Part shown: one piece after another, positions 28,531 through 39,590 of the stretch
How positions within the stretch are numbered: the stretch's first letter is position 1
Layout: each line of letters starts with the position of its first letter
NCBI RefSeq assembly: GCF_001686985.1
Contig: NZ_CP015318.1
Span: 990,001 to 1,054,000, forward strand
Direction: 5' to 3'
Origin: Mesorhizobium amorphae CCNWGS0123
GTDB taxonomy: Bacteria > Pseudomonadota > Alphaproteobacteria > Rhizobiales > Rhizobiaceae
Length of the DNA: 64,000 bases
Notes under the pieces: model-generated
Told to the model about the DNA's origin: nothing
Databases searched by the model: none
What the model saw: only the letters and a program-made list of their open reading frames with translations
Position numbers and translations under genes: made by a program

Positions 28531-29457
<927 letters not shown>

Positions 29458-29519
29458 CGCGACTTTCTTAGCCGCGAACCGCGATTGCGCGAGACTCCGC
29501 GCACGCTTAGGATTCTTTT

Positions 29520-30845
29520 ATGACCACGCTTGCCGCCGACCGCGAAATCGAAGCCCTGATGGCGCTTCACCCGAAAGGCTTCGACCTTTCGCTCGACCGC
29601 ATTTCGCGGCTGCTCGAACGTCTCGGCAACCCGCAGGACCGGCTGCCGCCGGTCATCCACATCGCCGGCACCAACGGCAAGGGCTCATGCGCAGCCTTCT
29701 CGCGGGCGCTGCTCGAAGCCGCCGGGCATCTGGTCCACGTGCACACTTCCCCGCATCTGGTGAACTGGCATGAGCGCTACCGTCTTGCGGCCGAGGGTGG
29801 CGGCAGGCTGGTCGACGATGAGATCTTTGCCGAGGCCATCGCCCGCGTCGCCAAGGCCAATGCAGGCCAGAAGATCACCGTCTTCGAGATCCTCACCGCC
29901 GTCACCTTCATCCTGTTTTCCGAACATCCGGCCGCCGCCGCCATCATCGAGGTCGGCCTCGGTGGCCGCTTCGACGCCACCAATGTCGTGGCCAGGTCGG
30001 CGGTGTCGGTGATCATGCCGGTCTCGCTCGACCACGAGGCCTATCTCGGCGACCGCGTCGAGCTGATCGCCGCCGAAAAGGCCGGCATCATCAAGCCCGG
30101 CTGCCCGGTTGTCATCGGCGCCCAGGAAACCGAGACGGCGCTGCAGGTGCTGATCGAAACCGCCGAGCGGCTCGATTGCCCGACCTTCGTCTACGGCCAG
30201 GATTTCCTCGCCTACGAGGAGAACGGCCGCATGGTCTACCAGGACGAGGACGGCTTGATGGACCTGCCGCCGCCGCGCCTGCCGGGGCGTCACCAGTTCG
30301 CCAATGCGGCGGCGGCGATCGCCGCGGTCAAGGCGGCGGGTTTCGAGATCAGCCACCGCGCCGCCGAGAAGGCGATGACCAGCGTCGCCTGGCCGGGCCG
30401 CATGCAAAAACTGGCACAGGGCCGTCTGGCCGAGCTCGCGCCGAAGGGCGCCGACATCTGGCTCGACGGCGGCCACAATCCCGGCGCCGGCATCGTCGTC
30501 GCCGAGGCGCTGGCCGAGCAGGAGGACAAGAACCCGCGTCCGCTGTTCCTGATCTCCGGCATGATCAACACCAAGGACCAGAGCGGCTATTTCCGCGCCT
30601 TCAAGGGCCTCGCCCGCCATGTCTACACGGTGCCGGTGAGCATGAGCGATGCCGGCGTGCCGAATGACGAGCTGGCCATTCGCGCGGTCGAGGCCGGCCT
30701 GTCGGCCGAGCCGGTCAGCTCCGTCGCCAGCGCCCTGATGCTGCTGCGCGACACATGGGACGGCCCGCCCCCGCGCATCCTGATCGGCGGTTCTTTGTAC
30801 CTGGCCGGCGCCGTGTTGGCCGAGAACGGCACGCCGCCAGCCTGA
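29520..30845 (+). CDS. folC: Dihydrofolate synthase/folylpolyglutamate synthase
   Basis: The 441-residue Mur ligase-like enzyme has the P-loop IAGTNGKGSCAA near residue 45, EVGLGGRFDATNV, and the C-terminal WLDGGHNPGAG motif. It adds glutamate to dihydropteroate and folates. It is the last gene of the trpF-trpB-trpA-accD-folC run, 62 bases after accD. Length and motifs are normal. Confidence 0.95.
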   Translation: MTTLAADREIEALMALHPKGFDLSLDRISRLLERLGNPQDRLPPVIHIAGTNGKGSCAAFSRALLEAAGHLVHVHTSPHLVNWHERYRLAAEGGGRLVDDEIFAEAIARVAKANAGQKITVFEILTAVTFILFSEHPAAAAIIEVGLGGRFDATNVVARSAVSVIMPVSLDHEAYLGDRVELIAAEKAGIIKPGCPVVIGAQETETALQVLIETAERLDCPTFVYGQDFLAYEENGRMVYQDEDGLMDLPPPRLPGRHQFANAAAAIAAVKAAGFEISHRAAEKAMTSVAWPGRMQKLAQGRLAELAPKGADIWLDGGHNPGAGIVVAEALAEQEDKNPRPLFLISGMINTKDQSGYFRAFKGLARHVYTVPVSMSDAGVPNDELAIRAVEAGLSAEPVSSVASALMLLRDTWDGPPPRILIGGSLYLAGAVLAENGTPPA

Positions 30846-30878
30846 GCGTCCGTCCCCGATCACCGCAAGGAGCAAGTG

Positions 30879-31298
30879 ATGATCAAGGTAAAACAGCTCG
30901 CTCACGCCTGCATTTTCGCGCATGATCTGGAAGCGACGCGGAGCTTCTACCGCGACGTGCTCGGCATGGACACCCAGTTCAATTTCCTGCGCGACGGGAA
31001 GATTTTCGGCTTCTACCTCAATTGCGGCGGCCGCAGCCATGTCGAGGTGTTCCAGAAAGACGAGGCTAGCTACAGCGAGCTGAACCAGATCAACCATTTC
31101 TGCCTTGAAGTGGAAAACATCGATGCCGCGATCGCCCACATAAGGGCGAAGGGCATCGACGTCACGGCCAAGAAACACGCCTGCGATGATACCTGGCAGG
31201 CCTGGATCCGCGACCCCAACGGCGTGAAGATCGAGCTGTTCGAATACACCGAGAAAAGCGCGCAATTCACCGGCGGCGATCGCATCGCCGACTGGTGA
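30879..31298 (+). CDS. VOC family (glyoxalase/dioxygenase-like) protein
   Basis: The 139-residue protein has a VOC fold: KQLAHACIFAHDLEATRSFY with a probable metal-ligand His, RSHVEVFQ, INHFCLEVENIDAAI, and IRDPNGVKIELFEYTEKS with the terminal Glu ligand. The three His/Glu positions suit a metal-dependent lyase or dioxygenase. ATG 30879 is preferred over the GTG before it, since AAGGAG is optimally spaced. It may be the last cistron after folC; the substrate is unknown. Confidence 0.83.
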   Translation: MIKVKQLAHACIFAHDLEATRSFYRDVLGMDTQFNFLRDGKIFGFYLNCGGRSHVEVFQKDEASYSELNQINHFCLEVENIDAAIAHIRAKGIDVTAKKHACDDTWQAWIRDPNGVKIELFEYTEKSAQFTGGDRIADW

Positions 31299-31319
31299 TC
31301 GCGCCGCGGCCCGAGAGGC

Positions 31320-31601
31320 CTATTTCAGCTCGATCTCGATGAAGGCGTATTCGCCCTCATTGGCGTTGATCACGTCGTGCTCGACGCCTTCCTTGCGGAA
31401 ATAGGGCGCGCCCTTCTTCATTTCGGCGAAGGTTTCGCCGTCCTTGGTCAACAGCTTCACCTTGCCGTCCATCAGCGGCACGACGACATAGTCGTGGCCA
31501 TGGCGGTGCCAGCCGGTGTTGTCGCCCGGCTGGAAGCGGTACTCGGTGACGATGACGCGCTCATTGTCGATGAAGACGGTGGCCTTGGCGGATCCGGTCA
31601 T
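31320..31601 (-). CDS. Small cupin-domain protein
   Basis: The 93-residue single-domain cupin has motif 1-like FQPGDNTGWHRHGHDYVVVP with the metal-binding histidines, and a shorter motif 2 near the end (VEHDVINANEGEYAFIEIEL). It should form a small beta-barrel binding a metal and a small ligand; its role is unknown. It stands alone, convergent with the VOC gene, and is separated from trxA by a terminator. Confidence 0.8.
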   Translation of the reverse strand: MTGSAKATVFIDNERVIVTEYRFQPGDNTGWHRHGHDYVVVPLMDGKVKLLTKDGETFAEMKKGAPYFRKEGVEHDVINANEGEYAFIEIELK

Positions 31602-31680
31602 GGGGTTCTCCTGTCCTTTTCAAGCAGAAGACATGGAAGATCGTCGCGCGAGGGCCAGAGCACGTTGAGCTATGACGCCA

Positions 31681-31712
31681 AAGAAAAAGCCCGGCGCGAC
31701 GGCCGGGCTTGT
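31681..31712 (-). terminator. Rho-independent terminator after trxA
   Basis: On the minus strand, AAGCCCGGC pairs with GCCGGGCTT, followed by TTTCTTT. It lies about 20 bases after the trxA stop and closes the addB-addA-trxA run. Confidence 0.88.
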
Positions 31713-31732
31713 CCTTCAACATTTTAATCGGC

Positions 31733-32056
31733 TCAGGCGAGGTTGCCGTTGATCCAGTGTGACAACGCGGTCTTCGGCGCGGCACCCACCTTGATGTCGG
31801 CGCGTTCGCCACCCTTGAAGATCATCAGCGTCGGGATCGAGCGTACGCCGAACTGCGCCGCCAGTTCCGGGTTCTCGTCGATGTTCAGCTTGGCGATCTT
31901 GACCTTGCTGCCGAGTTCGGTGGCGATCTCTTCGAGCGCGGGCGCGATCATCTTGCACGGGCCACACCATTCGGCCCAGAAATCAACCACGACCGGCTCC
32001 TTGGCGTTGAGCACATCGGCCTCGAAATTGCTCTTGTCGACCTTGACGGTGGCCAT
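31733..32056 (-). CDS. trxA: Thioredoxin
   Basis: The 107-residue protein has the active site WCGPC at residues 30-34, the cis-Pro loop RSIPTLMIF and the usual C-terminal helix. It is the general cytoplasmic disulphide reductase. ATG 32056 gives the normal family length, and an AAAGGA site is upstream. It follows addA by 74 bases and is ended by a strong terminator. Confidence 0.97.
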   Translation of the reverse strand: MATVKVDKSNFEADVLNAKEPVVVDFWAEWCGPCKMIAPALEEIATELGSKVKIAKLNIDENPELAAQFGVRSIPTLMIFKGGERADIKVGAAPKTALSHWINGNLA

Positions 32057-32130
32057 GCGGAAATCCTTTCGAAAAATTCGGTTGCACCAAATGTGGTGGT
32101 TGTCGCGCCCTTCTTCAAGCAGTTCTTGTG

Positions 32131-35100
32131 TCACGCTCCCGTGAGTCTAGCAAGGGCATCGTCCATGACCGCCGCCGGCAGTTCGATCAGCCTTGGAGCC
32201 TCGGTAAACAGCAGTGCTGCCGAGATCTCGTGGCCGGGATAAAGCGGCTGAAGCAGCGCCCGATAGAGCGCGAGCTGCAGCACATAGGCCGGCGGCACCT
32301 CGGCAATCGTCGCCGGTGCCGGCCGGTTGGTCTTGTAGTCGACGATCGACACTTTGCCCGATGTCACCGCCAGGCGGTCGATCTTGCCGGAGATGGAGCG
32401 TTTCCTGCCCTTCACCTCGAGGCTGCCCATGATCGAAACCTCGGCGCGCGATGACGAACCGAACAGCGGTGCGAAGCGCGGATCGGCAAGGATCGAGAAC
32501 ACCGAGGCGAGCGCCCTGCCGCGCTCGGCTTCGGACCATTCGGCGCCAGCGCGCGCCAGATAGCGCTCTGCCGCATCCCGGCGTTCGGCCTCGGCGATGC
32601 CGGGCAGCATCTGCAGCAGTTTGTGCAGCGCCAACCCGCGCATAACAGCAAAACCGGGCTCCGCCTCCGCATCCAGCACCGGTGAGCGTGTGTCGGCCAC
32701 GGTTTCCTTGCCCTCGTCGATCAGTGCCGAAGCGCCGGACGGCGACAGCGGCCGCGGCAGGTCCTCGTAAGGCGGCAGCGGCCGGAACAGGCTCTCGGGC
32801 AAGGGCGCGAACTGCTGCGCCGGCCTGTTCTCTCCACTCGCCGCAAGCGCCACCGGCGGCAGCTTGGTCATGTGGAAGCGGTGTACGGGCTCGCCGGTGG
32901 CGGGATGCTTGCGCTCAGTGCTTTCCGGCGCGCCTACCAGTGCGCGGCTGACGATCGAATGCCAGGTGCCAGTGCTTGGCGCGCGCTTGCCGCAATAGCC
33001 GCAGGCGATCAGCCGATCCTCGGCGCGGGTCATGCCGACATAGAGCAGCCGGCGGTACTCGTCGTCGGCGAGGTCGCGCGCGCGGGCGGCTGCGGTCTTG
33101 GAAAAGCCGTTGGCGACGTCGCTGGCCGAGCGCCAGAGATAGCCCTTGCCGACGAAATGCTCGCCAGAGCCTTGGAACGGCATCAGCCTCGGCAGATGCT
33201 GGTCGCTGAACGGCGCCGAGCCGCCGTCGACCAGGAAGACGACTGGCGCCTCCAGGCCCTTGGCGGCGTGCACCGTCATGACGCGCACTTCGTCGCGGGT
33301 CTGGTCCATCTCACGCTTGATCTCGGGGCCGGTGCTTTCCAGCGTCGCCAGGAAAGCTTCCAGCCCCGGCAGGCCGGTCCGTTCCTCGGCGAGACAAAAG
33401 CTCAGGAATTCGTCGATGATGTCACCGGCTTCCGGTCCGAGCCGCGCGATCATTCTCTTGCGCAGCCCGTCGCGGGCGAGTGCCGCGGCATAGAATTCGA
33501 ACACCGGCTTGAACGCCGCCTCGTCCGCCCAGGCATCCAGCCGGCTAACGATGGCGGCCAGCGCGGCGTCCTGGTCGGCATGCAGTCTCAGCGAGCCGAT
33601 CAGCGACTGTCCCGATGGCCGCCCGCTTGCCAGCGCAAACAGCTGCTCCTCGGAAACATCGAAGATCGGGCTGCGCAGCACGGCGGCCAGTGACAGGTCG
33701 TCTTCCGGCTGAATGAGGAAATGCCCGAGCGCGATCAGGTCCTTGACCGCGATATGGCCTGGCAGGCTCAGCCGGTCGGCGCCGGCGACCGGGATCTGCC
33801 GGTTCTTCAGGCTGCGCGACAGCGCGTGCACAAAGCGGTCACGCTTGCGCACCAGCACAAGAATGTCGCCGGCCGTCAGCTTCCGTCCCTGGCCTTCGAT
33901 GGTCTCGCCGTCGCGGAGCCAGGCCTGGATGGTCGCGGCGACATGTTCGGCAACGCGCACTGCCGGCGCGCTGGCATGGTTGACCGGCAAGGTCCAGTCG
34001 TCGGGTTCCTCGACCGCATCGGCGCCGATCGACGGCCAGACCTCGACATAGCCCGGCGCGTCGGTCCGGATCGCCTTGTGGCTCAGCGGGTCGGGATCGT
34101 GGCTGATGCCGCGCCGTACGCCCGGTTCGGCGAAGACGCGGTCGACCGCGGCCAGCACGTCGTCGGTCGAGCGGAACGACCATGTCAGCTTGAGATCGGC
34201 GAACGAGGCGTCCGCGTCGCGCACGCGTCCGGCAAACAAATGCCGGCTGTCGGCAAACGAGTCCGGCGCGGCACCCTGGAAGGAATAGATCGACTGCTTT
34301 TCGTCGCCGACAGCAAACATCGTCCGCTGCACGGTCTCGCGTTGGCCGAGCCCGGCAAAGAACTCTTCCGTCAGCCGCTTCACCACCTCCCACTGGTCGG
34401 GACTGGTGTCCTGCGCCTCGTCCAGCAGAATATGGTCGATGCCCTGGTCGAGCTTGTATTGCACCCATGGCCCGGCGTCGGGTCGCGCCAGCAGGCTGAC
34501 TGTGCGGGTGATGAGATCGTTGAAATCGAGGAAGCCGCGGCCGCGCTTCAGCTGCTCGTAGCGCGCGATCAGCCAGCCGGCGATCGTCAGTGCGGCACAT
34601 GTGCCTTCCAGCATTCGGAACAGCGCCAACCTGTCCGAAACCTCGATTATGGCATTGACGGCAGCCAGATAGCGTTCTGGAAGGTCGGGCAGCCGGTCGA
34701 GCAGCGCCTTTTTGAACGCCTTTTGTGGGTCGTAGGGGTCGCCGTCCGCCTTGAGGAAGGCCTTGCCGAGCATCTGCAGCCGGCGGATCGGGTCCTTCTC
34801 GGCGAAGGCGGCACGGGCATAGGGCAGCAAATTGTTCAAGACCGCGCGGGCGTCGGTGGCTTCGGCAGTCTGGGCGAAGCCGACAAAATAGTCGGGCAGG
34901 AAACCCGGCAGCGGCCAGACGGAGGTGGCTATGCCTTCGGCCGTTTCGCCGGCGCGGAACCGGAATTCGTCGAACAGCGGCTGGAAGCCCGGCCCGTCAC
35001 GGCCAAGCGCGCCGATGAAGGCGCGTAAGCCGTCGCGCTTGTGCACGATCTCGGCAAGCAGCGCGTCGAGACCGGCTTCGCCGCCGCGCTCCAGCACGGT

Positions 35101-35649
35101 GGCGAAGGCCCCGGCCAGCCCTGCCTCGCCGGCGGTGGTACCCGAAATCATGTCGCGTCGCGCGGTAGCGAAAAGCGACGCCTCCATCTGTGGGTCGAGC
35201 ATTTCGAAATGCGCGGGAATGTTGGCTTCCAGCGGAAACTGGTGCAGCACCGATTCGCAGAAGGCGTGGATGGTCTGGATCTTCAGCCCGCCCGGCGTCT
35301 CCAGCGCCTCGGCGAACAGCCGCCGCGCCCGGCGCATCGTGTCGCGATCGGCCCGGCGGCCGTCCAGAGCTTCGATCCGTGCCGCCAGTTCCGTGTCGCC
35401 CAGCGCCGTCCATTCGGAAAGCGTCGAAAACACCCGGTTCGACATGTTGGCGGCGGCGGCGCGCGTGTAGGTCAGGCAGAGGATCTTCGACGGGTCGGTG
35501 CCGCGCAACAAAAGCCGGATGACGCGCTGCGCCAGCACATGGGTCTTGCCGGAGCCGGCATTGGCCGACACCCAGGCCGAATTCAGCGGATCGGAAGCGC
35601 GCGCTTGGCTGGAGGCGGTATCGCTCGGGATCGGGTAGGCCTTTTTCAT
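32131..35649 (-). CDS. addA: Double-strand break repair helicase-nuclease AddA
   Basis: The 1172-residue protein is a UvrD-like superfamily 1 helicase with Walker [28 protein letters not shown], helicase motif [15 protein letters not shown], later motifs including [20 protein letters not shown], and a C-terminal PD-(D/E)XK nuclease motif ([13 protein letters not shown]). With AddB it resects DNA ends for recombination. ATG 35649 is preferred, since the frame upstream lies inside addB. The addA start overlaps the addB stop (ATGA), so the subunits are coupled. Confidence 0.95.
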   Translation of the reverse strand: MKKAYPIPSDTASSQARASDPLNSAWVSANAGSGKTHVLAQRVIRLLLRGTDPSKILCLTYTRAAAANMSNRVFSTLSEWTALGDTELAARIEALDGRRADRDTMRRARRLFAEALETPGGLKIQTIHAFCESVLHQFPLEANIPAHFEMLDPQMEASLFATARRDMISGTTAGEAGLAGAFATVLERGGEAGLDALLAEIVHKRDGLRAFIGALGRDGPGFQPLFDEFRFRAGETAEGIATSVWPLPGFLPDYFVGFAQTAEATDARAVLNNLLPYARAAFAEKDPIRRLQMLGKAFLKADGDPYDPQKAFKKALLDRLPDLPERYLAAVNAIIEVSDRLALFRMLEGTCAALTIAGWLIARYEQLKRGRGFLDFNDLITRTVSLLARPDAGPWVQYKLDQGIDHILLDEAQDTSPDQWEVVKRLTEEFFAGLGQRETVQRTMFAVGDEKQSIYSFQGAAPDSFADSRHLFAGRVRDADASFADLKLTWSFRSTDDVLAAVDRVFAEPGVRRGISHDPDPLSHKAIRTDAPGYVEVWPSIGADAVEEPDDWTLPVNHASAPAVRVAEHVAATIQAWLRDGETIEGQGRKLTAGDILVLVRKRDRFVHALSRSLKNRQIPVAGADRLSLPGHIAVKDLIALGHFLIQPEDDLSLAAVLRSPIFDVSEEQLFALASGRPSGQSLIGSLRLHADQDAALAAIVSRLDAWADEAAFKPVFEFYAAALARDGLRKRMIARLGPEAGDIIDEFLSFCLAEERTGLPGLEAFLATLESTGPEIKREMDQTRDEVRVMTVHAAKGLEAPVVFLVDGGSAPFSDQHLPRLMPFQGSGEHFVGKGYLWRSASDVANGFSKTAAARARDLADDEYRRLLYVGMTRAEDRLIACGYCGKRAPSTGTWHSIVSRALVGAPESTERKHPATGEPVHRFHMTKLPPVALAASGENRPAQQFAPLPESLFRPLPPYEDLPRPLSPSGASALIDEGKETVADTRSPVLDAEAEPGFAVMRGLALHKLLQMLPGIAEAERRDAAERYLARAGAEWSEAERGRALASVFSILADPRFAPLFGSSSRAEVSIMGSLEVKGRKRSISGKIDRLAVTSGKVSIVDYKTNRPAPATIAEVPPAYVLQLALYRALLQPLYPGHEISAALLFTEAPRLIELPAAVMDDALARLTGA

Positions 35650-38600
35650 GCCTCCCCCGCCTCGTCGTCGTTGTCGCCGCCAGCCGACCATTCGAGCACG
35701 CGCGCCAGGTGGTCGTAATCGCCGTCCGCCTCGCCCTCGCGGAACGGCAGCGCGCGCGACAGATAGCCGGTCGTCGGGTCGGCATAGTGGAAGAGCAGCT
35801 GTTCCAGTCGCGCCCAGGCCTCCTCGGCGAGGTCAGAGGCGGTCCTCGGCTTGCGGTTGTATTCGAGGATCGATTCCTCGAACACGTCGCCATTCGGCTT
35901 CAGCCGTACGAAGGCAAGCTGCGACGGCTCGCGTACATCGAGCGTCTTGAAGGCGCCGCGCCTGAGCAGCGCGCCTTCCAGCGCCAGCTGCGGCGCCAGC
36001 AGCGTATGCGCCTGCGCTTTGGAGGGCGAGGAGCCGGTCTTGTAGTCGAGTATGTCGGCCATGCCGCCGGCCAGCAGATCGACGCGATCGGCATAGCCGG
36101 ACAGCGTCACGCCGGTGCGGCCGACGGTCGTCCTCTCCGCACGCTCCTCAGCATGGCGTTTTGCGACGGCGTCGGCGCGGCCGTGTTCCCATTCGATGAT
36201 GTTGGTGGCGAGCTTTTCGAAGCGCGGCCACCACACCGCCTCGACATCGGGCGGCAGCGCCGCCTCGGTAAAGCAGATGCGGCCGGCTTCGATCAAGCCA
36301 GCGAGAGCGCCGGGCTCGCGCGGGTCCGGCACACGGCGCGAGAACAGATGCAGGATGGCGTGAAACAGCGTGCCGCGCTCCGCCGCACCGGGATCGCGGA
36401 TCACCGGATCGAGCGGCATCAGGCCGAGGATCCTCCTGGCGTAGATCGCATAGGGGTCGCGGCGCAGCGTCTCGATCTCGGTGACCGAGAAGTGCTGCGG
36501 CCGCACGCCGAGCGGCGGCCTCGGCTGCGGCCTTGGCGCAAAATCCTGTTTTTCGCCGGCGTCGAGCGCTCGCGCCCAGGCCAGCAATTCGTCGCCGCGC
36601 CGCGCCGGCTCTGCCGCATGCTCCTTGCCGATGAAGGTGAGCAGGCGCTGCAGCCAGCGCGACGGCACCGCCGGTGCGTCGCCGGAACGTGCGGAGCGCG
36701 TCAGCACCACCTTTCTCGCCCCCATCGCCATCTGGAAATCATGCGCGGCCAGGCCGATGCGCCGTTCCGGCGGTTCGAGGTCGATTCCGGTCTTCATCAG
36801 CCGCGACATGAAGCGATCGCTTTCCGGCTTGCGCGGCCACACGCCTTCGTTGAGCCCGCCGATGACCAGCGTGTCGACGCTTTGCAATCGTGCTTCCAGC
36901 GCGCCCCAGATGGCGATGTTGCGGTCGGTGCCTTGCGCCGGCTTGACCGTTTCCGGCGCGATCAGCGCCTCCATCACGTCGGGCCATTCGACGGCCGCAA
37001 AGGAGAACGGCGCCGATGCCGCGACCAGGCCGCGCAGCAGCTCGGCAAGCTTTTCGCCGGCATCGCCGGCATAGAGGTCGGCGAGGCTGCCATCCACTGC
37101 CCGGCCGAGGTTTTCCAGCGCAACGATGCTCGCCCGCGTCAGCGCGGCGAGATCGGCGTCGCGCTCGTCGCGAAAAGCGATGAGCGGGGAGAGTGCCGCC
37201 ACGAGACGGGCAAGCACATCCCGCGCATTCTCGATGCCGCGCACCGTCAGGCGTGAGAACCAGAAGGGCGGTCGGCTGTCGCCAAGGCCCGAGAGGCGGG
37301 CCTCGAAAAGGTCTGCGAGCGTCGCCGCGTCAGGACGGCCGGTACCGCCGCGCAACGCCACCAGTTCGACGATCTCCGCCGCGTGGCGCACGCCTGTGCG
37401 TTCCAGGCCAAGGCTGAGCAGTGGATGCTTGAGCAGCGACAGCAGGCCGACCGGGTCGCCGGGCCGGAACACGGCCTGCAGCGCCAGTCTCAGCAGGCTG
37501 GCGGCCGGCGTGTTGGCCAAAGGCGTGCCGCCGGAATCGTCGGCGACGACGTCGAAGCGCTTGAGCTCCGCCGAGACGCGCCGCGCCAGCGCACGATCGC
37601 CGGTGACGAGTGCGGCGCGCTGGCCGGGCTGTTCAACGGCGCGCTTGAGCGCCACCGCGATCGCCACCGCCTCATCGCGTTCACTGGCGGCTTCCACCAA
37701 AATCACGTCGGCCAGGGCCTCGGCGATATCCCCAGCTTGGAAGGCAAGCCGTGTCTCGGTCCACAGCTCGGTGGTCTCGGCCGGCCGCAGCGCCTCGCCG
37801 ACCAGGGCCGCGCGCAGCGCCAGCGGCCGGTCCGCGGCGGCGATCTCCTCGACATCCGCCCGAAGCACACCGATGCCGCTGATCAGCTTGGCCAGGCCGT
37901 ATTGCGGGTGGCCAAGCAGAGCCGGGCGCGCGCCGGGCGTCGAAAGGGCTGCAAAGGACGCCTCGTCCAGCCTGCTGTCGAGGCCGGGCAGCACGATCGC
38001 GCCATTGGGCAGGCCGGCGATCGCGGCCAGTAGTTCGGCCGTCGCCGGGATCGAGCCGGTCGAGCCGGCGGCGATCACCGGCCCGGCCGGTGGATTGCGT
38101 TTCAGCCGCGCCGCCTCCAGCCGGATCAGCGCGCTGCGATGCGCGGCCGGGTTCGAACGCTGGCGCTCTTCCAGCAGCTTCGGCCAGTTGTCGGTGACGA
38201 TGCCGAGAAAATCCAACGTCACCTGCCACCAGCCGGCGAGATTGCCGGTCACCAGCGTGGCGAGCTTGGCCCAATCCGTGCCCTCGGTCTCGATCTCGTC
38301 CATCAGCCGGGCAAGGTCGCGCGCCAGCCAGATCGCGTCGGCGGCCGAGGCCGGAATGACGATCTCCTCGTTGAAACGGGCAGCGACCGCCGCCGGCAGA
38401 TGGCTCTTCCACAGCCGCACCAGCGGCGCCAGCAAGAGCAGCCGTTCCTGCGCAGCGATCGGCGGCGCCAGATCGATGGCCAAAGCTGCCTCGGCATCGA
38501 ACGCGGCCTCGTCCTCGTCGAACTCGCCGAGCGGGCGCACCACCGGCAGGATCGCCGAGCGGCCACCCAGATGGTCGACAAAGGCGCCGCGCAGCGCCCG

Positions 38601-38765
38601 CGCGGCACGGCGGGTCGGCACATAGATGGTGACGTCGGCCAGCGCCAGCGGATCGCCGTCGAAGCGGAAGCCGGGAACCAGCCGGCCGGCCAGCAGGGCC
38701 TCCGCCAGCGTCGGCAGAAACGGCGCTCCTGATGGTATCGAGAAGACGCGGCGCAAGCCGCTCAT
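35646..38765 (-). CDS. addB: Double-strand break repair protein AddB
   Basis: The 1039-residue partner of AddA has an inactive helicase-like N-terminal half and a C-terminal RecB-type nuclease with GYADRVDLLAGGMADILDYK, where the ILDYKTG motif carries catalytic Asp and Lys. It starts MSGLRRVFSIPSGAPFL; the ATG at 38801 is an alternative with 12 extra residues. It is upstream of addA with a 4-base ATGA overlap. The upstream gap to the MurU-like gene holds a palindromic repeat. Confidence 0.93.
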   Translation of the reverse strand: MSGLRRVFSIPSGAPFLPTLAEALLAGRLVPGFRFDGDPLALADVTIYVPTRRAARALRGAFVDHLGGRSAILPVVRPLGEFDEDEAAFDAEAALAIDLAPPIAAQERLLLLAPLVRLWKSHLPAAVAARFNEEIVIPASAADAIWLARDLARLMDEIETEGTDWAKLATLVTGNLAGWWQVTLDFLGIVTDNWPKLLEERQRSNPAAHRSALIRLEAARLKRNPPAGPVIAAGSTGSIPATAELLAAIAGLPNGAIVLPGLDSRLDEASFAALSTPGARPALLGHPQYGLAKLISGIGVLRADVEEIAAADRPLALRAALVGEALRPAETTELWTETRLAFQAGDIAEALADVILVEAASERDEAVAIAVALKRAVEQPGQRAALVTGDRALARRVSAELKRFDVVADDSGGTPLANTPAASLLRLALQAVFRPGDPVGLLSLLKHPLLSLGLERTGVRHAAEIVELVALRGGTGRPDAATLADLFEARLSGLGDSRPPFWFSRLTVRGIENARDVLARLVAALSPLIAFRDERDADLAALTRASIVALENLGRAVDGSLADLYAGDAGEKLAELLRGLVAASAPFSFAAVEWPDVMEALIAPETVKPAQGTDRNIAIWGALEARLQSVDTLVIGGLNEGVWPRKPESDRFMSRLMKTGIDLEPPERRIGLAAHDFQMAMGARKVVLTRSARSGDAPAVPSRWLQRLLTFIGKEHAAEPARRGDELLAWARALDAGEKQDFAPRPQPRPPLGVRPQHFSVTEIETLRRDPYAIYARRILGLMPLDPVIRDPGAAERGTLFHAILHLFSRRVPDPREPGALAGLIEAGRICFTEAALPPDVEAVWWPRFEKLATNIIEWEHGRADAVAKRHAEERAERTTVGRTGVTLSGYADRVDLLAGGMADILDYKTGSSPSKAQAHTLLAPQLALEGALLRRGAFKTLDVREPSQLAFVRLKPNGDVFEESILEYNRKPRTASDLAEEAWARLEQLLFHYADPTTGYLSRALPFREGEADGDYDHLARVLEWSAGGDNDDEAGEA

Positions 38766-38825
38766 TGCGACCCAGATCGCTGTGCGCCCGCTTGGGCGCA
38801 CAAAAGACGATCTGTTTCTTTGAGT

Positions 38826-38870
38826 CTACGCATCGTGCTTTCCGAAAATCGACCCCGATTTTCGGGCCGA
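38826..38870. repeat. Palindromic repeat overlapping the 3' end of the MurU-like gene
   Basis: CCGAAAATCG (38842-38851) and CGATTTTCGG (38856-38865) are perfect arms with a four-base loop, flanked by GCATCGTGC and GCCGATGC. It resembles the rhizobial RIME-type elements but is a different variant. It encodes the last residues of the MurU-like protein (GSIFGKHDA). Confidence 0.65.
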
Positions 38871-39590
38871 TGCGGTGAGGACGCCGGCGACGGCCGCTTC
38901 CGCCAGCGGAATGGCATCGGGCGTGCCGACGGTGATCCACTGCCCTCGCATCTGCATGCCGAACAGGCGGCCAGCGGCGATGGCCGTATCGAAATAGGCG
39001 TTGAGCGAGTGCGGCTTTGCCGGTGCGTCCTTGAAGATGCGCGGATGCATGATCGCCGCCCCGGCATAGATCACCCCGGCCGGGTCGCCCTTCGAGCGCC
39101 GCAACGCGCCGTCCGGCGCCATCAGGAAATCCGTGCCGACGCAGTGTCCGGTCGCTGAGTCGAGATCGGTAAGCATCAGCAGAATATCCATTCTCGAGCC
39201 GTCCCATGCAAGGGAAAGGCGCTCGAGGCTGGGCTGGCCGCTGTCGATCCAGAACGTGTCGGCGTTGATGATGTAGAAGGCATCCTTGCCCAGATCCGGC
39301 AGCGCCTTGACGATGCCGCCGGCCGAGTCGAGCAGGGCAGCGCTCTCGTCGGAAATGACGATTTTCGGTGCCCGCCTGTCGGCGACATGGGCGACGATCT
39401 GCTCGGGAAGATAATGGACGTTGACGATAGCCGTCTCGACGCCGGCCATGGCGAGGCTGTCCAGCCCCCAGTCGAGCAGCGTCTTGCCGGCGATTTTCAC
39501 CAGCGGCTTCGGCATCGTGTCGGTGATCGGCCGCATGCGCTTGCCAAGCCCCGCGGCAAGCACCATCGCAGTCTTGGGGTTAGCGGTCAC
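38826..39590 (-). CDS. murU: Nucleotidyltransferase, N-acetylmuramate 1-phosphate uridylyltransferase-like
   Basis: The 254-residue protein has the sugar nucleotidyltransferase signature MVLAAGLGKRMRPITDTMPK close to its start and NADTFWIDSG as the metal-binding region. Next to an AmgK-type kinase it is best read as MurU, which makes UDP-MurNAc from MurNAc 1-phosphate and returns cell-wall sugar to peptidoglycan precursors. The start is GTG 39590, four-base overlapping the stop of the TsaE-AmgK gene (GTGA), so translation is coupled. A palindromic repeat covers its last codons. Confidence 0.82.
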   Translation of the reverse strand: MTANPKTAMVLAAGLGKRMRPITDTMPKPLVKIAGKTLLDWGLDSLAMAGVETAIVNVHYLPEQIVAHVADRRAPKIVISDESAALLDSAGGIVKALPDLGKDAFYIINADTFWIDSGQPSLERLSLAWDGSRMDILLMLTDLDSATGHCVGTDFLMAPDGALRRSKGDPAGVIYAGAAIMHPRIFKDAPAKPHSLNAYFDTAIAAGRLFGMQMRGQWITVGTPDAIPLAEAAVAGVLTASARKSGSIFGKHDA

